Positions 59,322 through 64,000 of a stretch of 64,000 nt of DNA are shown here, piece after piece. The notes under the pieces are model-generated. The model did not search any database. It worked only from the letters and a program-made list of their open reading frames with translations, and was not told the DNA's origin. Numbering within the stretch: position 1 is the stretch's first letter; each line of letters opens with the position of its first letter. Location of the stretch: NCBI RefSeq assembly GCF_001571005.1, contig NZ_BCST01000001.1:186001-250000 (forward strand). Direction: 5' to 3'. Both the position numbers and the translations under genes were made by a program. Source of the DNA: Herbiconiux solani NBRC 106740 (GTDB lineage: Bacteria; Actinomycetota; Actinomycetes; Actinomycetales; Microbacteriaceae).

Positions 59322-60161
59322 ATGCTGAAGATCGCGGTGCCCAACAAGGGCTCCCTCTCCGAGACCGCCGCCCAGATGCTCGCCGAGGCGGGCTACCAGG
59401 GCCGGCGCGACTCCCGCGAGCTCGTCGTGCTCGACCCCCGCAACGGCGTCGAGTTCTTCTACCTCCGCCCCCGTGACATCGCCACCTACGTCGGTTCCGG
59501 CGCGCTCGACGTCGGCATCACCGGTCGCGACCTGCTGCTGGACTCCGAGTCGCCCGCCACCGAGACGGCCGCCCTCGACTTCGGCGAGTCGACCTTCCGG
59601 TTCGCCCGCCCCGAGGGCACCGCGATCGAGCTCACCGACCTCGAGGGCGCGCGCGTCGCCACGAGCTACCCGGGCCTGGTCCGCGGCTTCCTCGCCGGGT
59701 ACGGCATCACCGCCCAGCTCATCCGTCTGGACGGCGCCGTCGAGTCGGCCGTGCGCCTGGGCGTCGCCGACGCCGTGGCCGACGTCGTCTCGACCGGCAG
59801 CACGCTCCGGAAGGCAGGCCTGGAGATCTTCGGCCCCGTCATCCTCGAGTCGACCGCGGTGCTGATCAGCTCGGGCACCGAGCACCCCGGTGCCCAGACG
59901 CTGCTGCGCCGCCTGCAGGGCGTTCTCGTCGCCCGCCAGTTCGTGCTGATGGACTACGATGTCCCGGTCGTGCACCTCGACGAGGCCTGCGCGCTCACAC
60001 CGGGCATCGAGTCGCCTACGATCTCGCCGCTCCACGACCCCGAGTGGGTCGCCGTGCGCTCGATGGTGCCCAAGAGCGACACCAACCAGGTGATGGACGC
60101 GCTCTACGAGGTCGGCGCCCGGGCCATCCTGGTCAGCCCCATCCACGCCGCGAGGATCTGA
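59322..60161 (+). CDS. hisG: ATP phosphoribosyltransferase, long form
   Basis: A 279-residue first enzyme of histidine synthesis. [20 protein letters not shown] at the N-terminus; catalytic domains to about residue 205, with the PRPP-binding [14 protein letters not shown] near 148-161; a C-terminal ACT-like domain (about 210-279) which binds histidine for feedback inhibition. ATG start. Its stop overlaps the hisF start (TGATG). Confidence 0.96.
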   Translation: MLKIAVPNKGSLSETAAQMLAEAGYQGRRDSRELVVLDPRNGVEFFYLRPRDIATYVGSGALDVGITGRDLLLDSESPATETAALDFGESTFRFARPEGTAIELTDLEGARVATSYPGLVRGFLAGYGITAQLIRLDGAVESAVRLGVADAVADVVSTGSTLRKAGLEIFGPVILESTAVLISSGTEHPGAQTLLRRLQGVLVARQFVLMDYDVPVVHLDEACALTPGIESPTISPLHDPEWVAVRSMVPKSDTNQVMDALYEVGARAILVSPIHAARI

Positions 60162-60931
60162 TGTCGCTCGCCGTCCGCGTGATCCCGTGCCTCGACGTGG
60201 CCGCAGGCCGCGTGGTCAAGGGCGTCAACTTCGAGAACCTCCGCGACGCCGGCGACCCGGTCGAGCTCGCGCGCCTGTACTCCGAGCAGGGCGCCGACGA
60301 GTTGACCTTCCTCGACGTGACGGCGACGGTGGATGCGCGCGACACGATGTACGACGTCGTGCGCCAGACCGCCGAGCAGGTCTTCATCCCGCTCACCGTC
60401 GGCGGGGGAGTGCGCACCACGGAGGACGTGGCCCGCCTGCTCGCCCACGGCGCCGACAAGGTGGGCGTCAACAGCGCCGCGATCGCCCGCCCCGCCCTGA
60501 TCGACGAGATCGCCGACCGCTTCGGCGCGCAGGTGCTCGTGCTCTCGCTCGACGTCAAGCGCACCGCCCCGCGCGCCACCGTGCCCTCCGGCTTCGTCGT
60601 CACCACTCACGGCGGCCGCCGCGAGACCGAGTTGGATGCGCTGGACTGGGCGCGCGAGGCGATCGACCGCGGCACCGGCGAGCTGCTGGTCAACTCCATC
60701 GACGCCGACGGCACGAAGGACGGCTTCGACCTCGAACTCGTCGGCCTCATGCGCGAGCTCAGCCGCGTGCCCGTCATCGCGTCCGGGGGAGCCGGCCGGG
60801 TCGGGCACTTCGGCGAGGCCGTCAAGGCCGGCGCCGACGCCGTGCTCGCCGCCTCCGTCTTCCACCTGCGTGAGATGACGGTCGGCGACGTCAAGACCGA
60901 GCTGAAGAAGGAAGGGGTGGTCGTGCGATGA
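60161..60931 (+). CDS. hisF: Imidazole glycerol phosphate synthase cyclase subunit
   Basis: A 256-residue TIM-barrel subunit. Catalytic Asp in [14 protein letters not shown] and the later Asp of [13 protein letters not shown]. The glutaminase partner HisH is not in the window. One-base overlap with hisG and four-base overlap with hisI imply coupled translation. Confidence 0.96.
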   Translation: MSLAVRVIPCLDVAAGRVVKGVNFENLRDAGDPVELARLYSEQGADELTFLDVTATVDARDTMYDVVRQTAEQVFIPLTVGGGVRTTEDVARLLAHGADKVGVNSAAIARPALIDEIADRFGAQVLVLSLDVKRTAPRATVPSGFVVTTHGGRRETELDALDWAREAIDRGTGELLVNSIDADGTKDGFDLELVGLMRELSRVPVIASGGAGRVGHFGEAVKAGADAVLAASVFHLREMTVGDVKTELKKEGVVVR

Positions 60932-61302
60932 CCGATCTCGACGGGATCCTCGACCGGGTGCGTTTCGACGACAAGGGCCTCCTGCCCGCCGTGATCCAGC
61001 AGTGGGACACCAAAGAGGTGCTCATGCTGGGCTATATGGACGCCGAGGCGCTCCGCCGCACGCTCACCGAGGGCCGCGTGACCTACTGGTCCCGGTCGCG
61101 CCAGGAGTACTGGCGGAAGGGCGACACCTCCGGGCACGCGCAGTACGTCAAGGGCGCGGCGCTCGACTGCGACGCGGACACCCTGCTGGTCGAGGTCGAC
61201 CAGATCGGCGTGGCCTGCCACACGGGCGCCCGCCGCTGCTTCGACGTCGACCCCCTCGACCCCGTGGTGCTCGACGAGGGACGGGCCGGGAGCGGATCAT
61301 GA
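60928..61302 (+). CDS. hisI: Phosphoribosyl-AMP cyclohydrolase
   Basis: A 124-residue cyclohydrolase. Signature residues: [17 protein letters not shown], the metal-binding DCDAD, and [11 protein letters not shown] with two Cys ligands for zinc. Not fused to hisE. ATGA overlaps on both sides (hisF and trpE). Confidence 0.95.
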   Translation: MTDLDGILDRVRFDDKGLLPAVIQQWDTKEVLMLGYMDAEALRRTLTEGRVTYWSRSRQEYWRKGDTSGHAQYVKGAALDCDADTLLVEVDQIGVACHTGARRCFDVDPLDPVVLDEGRAGSGS

Positions 61303-62849
61303 CCGCGACGACCCCGTCCTCTACCTCCACCGCGTCGACGACCCGCGCCGAGTTCGACGCGGTCGTCGGAAGCCACCGGGTGATCCCGGTCGTGCGCGAA
61401 CTCTTCGCCGACGGCGAGACGCCGGTCGGCATCTACCGCAAGCTCGCCGACGGGAAGCCGGGCACCTTCTTGCTCGAATCCGCCGAGCAGGGCGGCATCT
61501 GGTCGCGGTTCTCCTTCATCGGCGTCTCGAGCTTCGGCCTGCTGACCGAGTCCGGCGACAGGGCCGCCTGGATCGACCTCGGCCTGCCGCGCGAACGCGC
61601 CTTCCCCGAGGGCATGCCCGAGGGGCCCCTCGACGCGGTCAGCGCGCTCTACGACCGGTGGAAGACCCCGGCCGTGGCCGGGCATCCGCCCCTCACCGGC
61701 GGCCTCGTCGGATTCGTCGGCTGGGAATCGGTGCGGCAGCTGGAGCGGCTCCCGAACCGCCCGCCGGCCGACTACGCCATCCCGAGCCAGGGGCTCGCCT
61801 TCGCCCACGAGATCGTCGTCGTCGACCACGCCTACGGCACCGTGCAGCTGATCGTCAACGTGCTCGCAGACGAGCGCGCGCACGCCTCGGCCGAGCTCTG
61901 GGCCGACGCGCAGGAGCGCCTGGACCAGCTGCAGACCCGGCTCGCCGAGCCCTCCGAGGCCTGGCTCGGCACCGCCGACTTCGGCATCCAGGCCACGCCC
62001 CGGGCACGCACGGAGCAGGACGACTACCTCGCCGCGGTCGAGGTCGCCAAGGAGCACATCCGCGAGGGCGACATCTTCCAGGTCGTCGTCGCCCAGCGGT
62101 TCGAGCTCGACTGCCCGGCCGACCCGCTCGACGTCTACCGGGTGCTGCGGATGCTCAACCCCAGCCCGTACATGTACCTCTTGACCCTGGCCGACACGGA
62201 GGGCGTCCCCTTCCAGATCGTCGGCTCGAGCCCCGAGGCCCTGGTCAAGATCGGCAAGGGTCACGCCCACACCCACCCGATCGCCGGCTCCAAGCCCCGC
62301 GGAGCCACCCCGCAGCTCGACCTCGAGCTCGAGCAGGAGCTGCTGGGCGACCAGAAGGAGAAGGCCGAGCACCTGATGCTGGTCGACCTGGCGCGGAACG
62401 ACCTGCTCAAGGTCTGCGAGGCCTCCTCGGTGGAGGTGACCGAGTTCATGCGGGTCGAGCGGTTCAGCCACATCATGCACATCGTCTCCTCGGTCGAGGG
62501 GCGGATGCGGGACGGCGTCGACGCGGTCGACGTCTTCCGGGCCACCTTCCCGGCGGGCACCCTCTCCGGGGCGCCCAAGCCGCGGGCACTCGAGATCATC
62601 GACGCCCTGGAGCCCGCCCAGCGCGGGGTCTACGGCGGGGTCGTCGGCTACTTCGCCTTCGGGGGAGACGCCGACCTCGCGATCGCCATCCGCACCGCCA
62701 CGATCCGCGAGGGCGTGGCCACCGTGCAGGCCGGCGGCGGAGTCGTCGCCGACTCGGACCCGGTGAGCGAGTTCCAGGAGTCGCAGAACAAGGCCGCCGC
62801 GCCGCTGCGTGCCGTGGCCGTCGCCAACGCCATGACCCGGGTGCGCTGA
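61299..62849 (+). CDS. trpE: Anthranilate synthase component I
   Basis: A 516-residue subunit converting chorismate to anthranilate. The C-terminal chorismate-binding domain (about 240-510) has HPIAGSKPRGA, the catalytic His region and GGVVGYFAF. The N-terminal feedback site region LLES lies near 64 (TFLLESAEQGG). It starts inside hisI (ATGA), tying histidine and tryptophan genes into one transcript. No attenuator leader peptide can be placed, given the overlap. Confidence 0.96.
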   Translation: MTATTPSSTSTASTTRAEFDAVVGSHRVIPVVRELFADGETPVGIYRKLADGKPGTFLLESAEQGGIWSRFSFIGVSSFGLLTESGDRAAWIDLGLPRERAFPEGMPEGPLDAVSALYDRWKTPAVAGHPPLTGGLVGFVGWESVRQLERLPNRPPADYAIPSQGLAFAHEIVVVDHAYGTVQLIVNVLADERAHASAELWADAQERLDQLQTRLAEPSEAWLGTADFGIQATPRARTEQDDYLAAVEVAKEHIREGDIFQVVVAQRFELDCPADPLDVYRVLRMLNPSPYMYLLTLADTEGVPFQIVGSSPEALVKIGKGHAHTHPIAGSKPRGATPQLDLELEQELLGDQKEKAEHLMLVDLARNDLLKVCEASSVEVTEFMRVERFSHIMHIVSSVEGRMRDGVDAVDVFRATFPAGTLSGAPKPRALEIIDALEPAQRGVYGGVVGYFAFGGDADLAIAIRTATIREGVATVQAGGGVVADSDPVSEFQESQNKAAAPLRAVAVANAMTRVR

Positions 62850-63724
62850 TGACCGCGGACACCGGCTCGGGCGCGGGCGCGAGCTCAGACGCCGGCGCGG
62901 GCTCAGCCGCGGGCTCGGGTTCGGTCGCGCGCAAGCCCTCGACCGGAGGCCGCATCAAGGCCTTCACGATCCTCGCGGTGCTCGTGCTCAGCGGGCTGAC
63001 CTTCCTGGCCTGGTCCCAGTCCTGGGGCTCGTTGCTGATCGCCGGGGGCACCACGACCGAGGCGTCTCTGGATGTGCCCGGCTCGGCCGCCGCGCCCGCC
63101 CTCTCGGCCCTCGGGCTCGCGGGGATCGCGCTGGCCGGAGCCCTCGCCATCGCCGGCCCGATCATCCGGATCGTGCTCGGCGCGCTCGAGGTCCTTCTCG
63201 GGGCCAGCGTGCTCTGGTCGGCGCTCGGTGCGCTCGGCGACCCGGTCGCCGCGGGAGCATCCGTCGTGACCACCAGCACCGGCGTGGCCGGACTCGGCTC
63301 GATCCGCGAGCTCGTCACCGCCGGGCCCGCGAGCCCCTGGCCTGCCGTCACCGTGGTGCTCGGCATCGCGATGATGATCGCCGGGATCGCCGTGGTCGCC
63401 ACCGTCCGCCGCTGGCCGGCCGCGAGCCGCAAATACCAGGCCGTGACCTTCGAGGGCGCGGGCGGACGCCAGAGCGGCGACCCGGCCGACTTCTTCGACG
63501 ACGAGCCGGACGACGAGCGAGACGAGGCCGACGAGCGCGACCGGTCCTACGACGCCACCGCGACCAGGACGGCGACAGCGGGTAACGCCGAGACGCGAGA
63601 CGCATCCGCCGCAAAGCCCCCTGCCGGCGAGGCGCCCGAGACCGACGAACCCCTCCGTCGCGCCCGCGACGCCGCGGTCGACGACTGGGACAGCCTCTCC
63701 CGCGGCACCGATCCCACCCGCTGA
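62849..63724 (+). CDS. Trp biosynthesis-associated membrane protein
   Basis: A 291-residue protein of the actinobacterial family named for its place after trpE (TIGR02234 type). A Gly/Ser/Ala-rich N-terminus (1-30) precedes four hydrophobic segments (about 36-55, 76-115, 120-140, 160-185), followed by a charged C-terminal tail (about 190-291, Asp/Glu/Arg-rich). Function unknown; possibly an integral membrane partner of tryptophan synthesis. ATG overlaps the trpE stop (TGATG). Confidence 0.85.
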   Translation: MTADTGSGAGASSDAGAGSAAGSGSVARKPSTGGRIKAFTILAVLVLSGLTFLAWSQSWGSLLIAGGTTTEASLDVPGSAAAPALSALGLAGIALAGALAIAGPIIRIVLGALEVLLGASVLWSALGALGDPVAAGASVVTTSTGVAGLGSIRELVTAGPASPWPAVTVVLGIAMMIAGIAVVATVRRWPAASRKYQAVTFEGAGGRQSGDPADFFDDEPDDERDEADERDRSYDATATRTATAGNAETRDASAAKPPAGEAPETDEPLRRARDAAVDDWDSLSRGTDPTR

Positions 63725-63731
63725 CACCCGG

Positions 63732-63737
63732 TAGACT
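63732..63737 (+). promoter_or_regulatory. -10 box upstream of the last gene
   Basis: TAGACT in the 49-base gap, 36 bases before the ATG at 63774; CAGGAAGAG follows as ribosome-binding site. No clear -35. Confidence 0.4.
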
Positions 63738-63773
63738 TTCAACCGACGACCACTTTGAGACAGGAAGAGATCG

Positions 63774-64000
63774 ATGAGCCACGAAGAGGATGAAATCGGC
63801 GAAGGCCACTCGCTCGCAGCATGGACCGGCGTCATCGTCGCCCTGGTCGGCATCGCGATCGGCACGGTCGCGTTCTTCTTCGACGTCCAGTGGCTCGTCT
63901 GGGCCGCCGCGGGCCTCACGCTCCTCGGGTTCATCGCGGGCTTCGTGCTCTCGAAGGCCGGCTACGGCGTGAACGGCGGCCGTACGCTGCAGAAGGAGCA
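63774..64000 (+). CDS. DUF6704-like small membrane protein (3' end beyond window)
   Basis: At least 75 codons: an acidic N-terminus, GEGHSLAAWTGV, two hydrophobic helices (about 18-36 VIVALVGIAIGTVAFFF, 40-60 LVWAAAGLTLLGFIAGFVL), and SKAGYG. This matches small actinobacterial membrane proteins (DUF6704 type) that lie between the Trp-associated membrane protein gene and trpC. Function unknown. ATG at 63774 with GGAAGAG upstream. Cut by the window end. Confidence 0.75.
   Translation, partial: MSHEEDEIGEGHSLAAWTGVIVALVGIAIGTVAFFFDVQWLVWAAAGLTLLGFIAGFVLSKAGYGVNGGRTLQKE

Overview
The window is GC-rich chromosomal DNA of an actinobacterium. Family Microbacteriaceae is the most likely source. I infer this from the gene order, GTG/TTG starts, TAnnnT -10 boxes, the DUF3000/RNase D pair, a SufE-rhodanese pair, an actinobacterial mIHF domain and a PyrR hairpin placed at a ribosome-binding site. 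The gene order matches several blocks of the actinobacterial core known from Mycobacterium tuberculosis (thrS-HIT-pdx-yebC-ruvCAB-yajC-secDF-relA; alaS-ruvX-mltG-aroE; aroCKBQ-efp-nusB; pyrRBC-carAB-pyrF-gmk-rpoZ-coaBC-metK-priA-fmt-rsmB-rpe), with many spacer genes missing. I see no phage, insertion sequence, CRISPR array or plasmid gene, so this is mostly ordinary housekeeping sequence. The interest lies in fusions, odd family members and cis-regulatory structure.

Layout. 1-7626: RNase D (cut by the window edge), DUF3000, a membrane-anchored alpha/beta hydrolase, SufE and rhodanese, ZapE, ammonium transporter and an EI24-family membrane protein. 7684-8203: four tRNA genes (Val-CAC, Gly-GCC, Cys-GCA, Val-GAC). 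8269-19430: a small hydrolase lacking its nucleophile, then thrS, HIT, pdxS-pdxT, yebC, ruvCAB, yajC and secDF. 19570-26161: RSH (ppGpp), an AbiEi-antitoxin-like gene, DUF349, cyclophilin and rarA. 26355-33124: rpsD with a structured leader, DUF948 and a small membrane protein, alaS, ruvX, mltG and aroE.

33220-35748 is a large LuxR-type regulator sitting inside the shikimate block; its upstream region is filled with a repeated heptamer. 35805-40126: aroC, aroK, aroB, aroQ, efp and nusB. 40407-57652 is a run of 13 genes, nearly all overlapping or touching, that starts with a PyrR-type RNA hairpin. It covers de novo UMP synthesis, an mIHF-guanylate kinase fusion, RNA polymerase omega, CoA and SAM synthesis, a PriA without Walker A, and Met-tRNA formylation and rRNA methylation. 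57713-64000: an unknown minus-strand gene, rpe, hisE, hisG, hisF, hisI, trpE, a Trp-associated membrane protein and the start of a small membrane protein.

Main hunting results: (1) two unrelated minus-strand genes 36 kb apart share an upstream module at exactly the same distance from their start codons (22446-22540 and 58139-58233); (2) five copies of an ATCATCG heptamer fill the gap before the LuxR regulator; (3) mIHF is fused to guanylate kinase; (4) a recurrent TAnnnT-N6/7-start arrangement predicts leaderless mRNAs at six genes; (5) the rpsD leader can fold into a three-way junction; (6) an alpha/beta hydrolase has Gly in place of its nucleophile.
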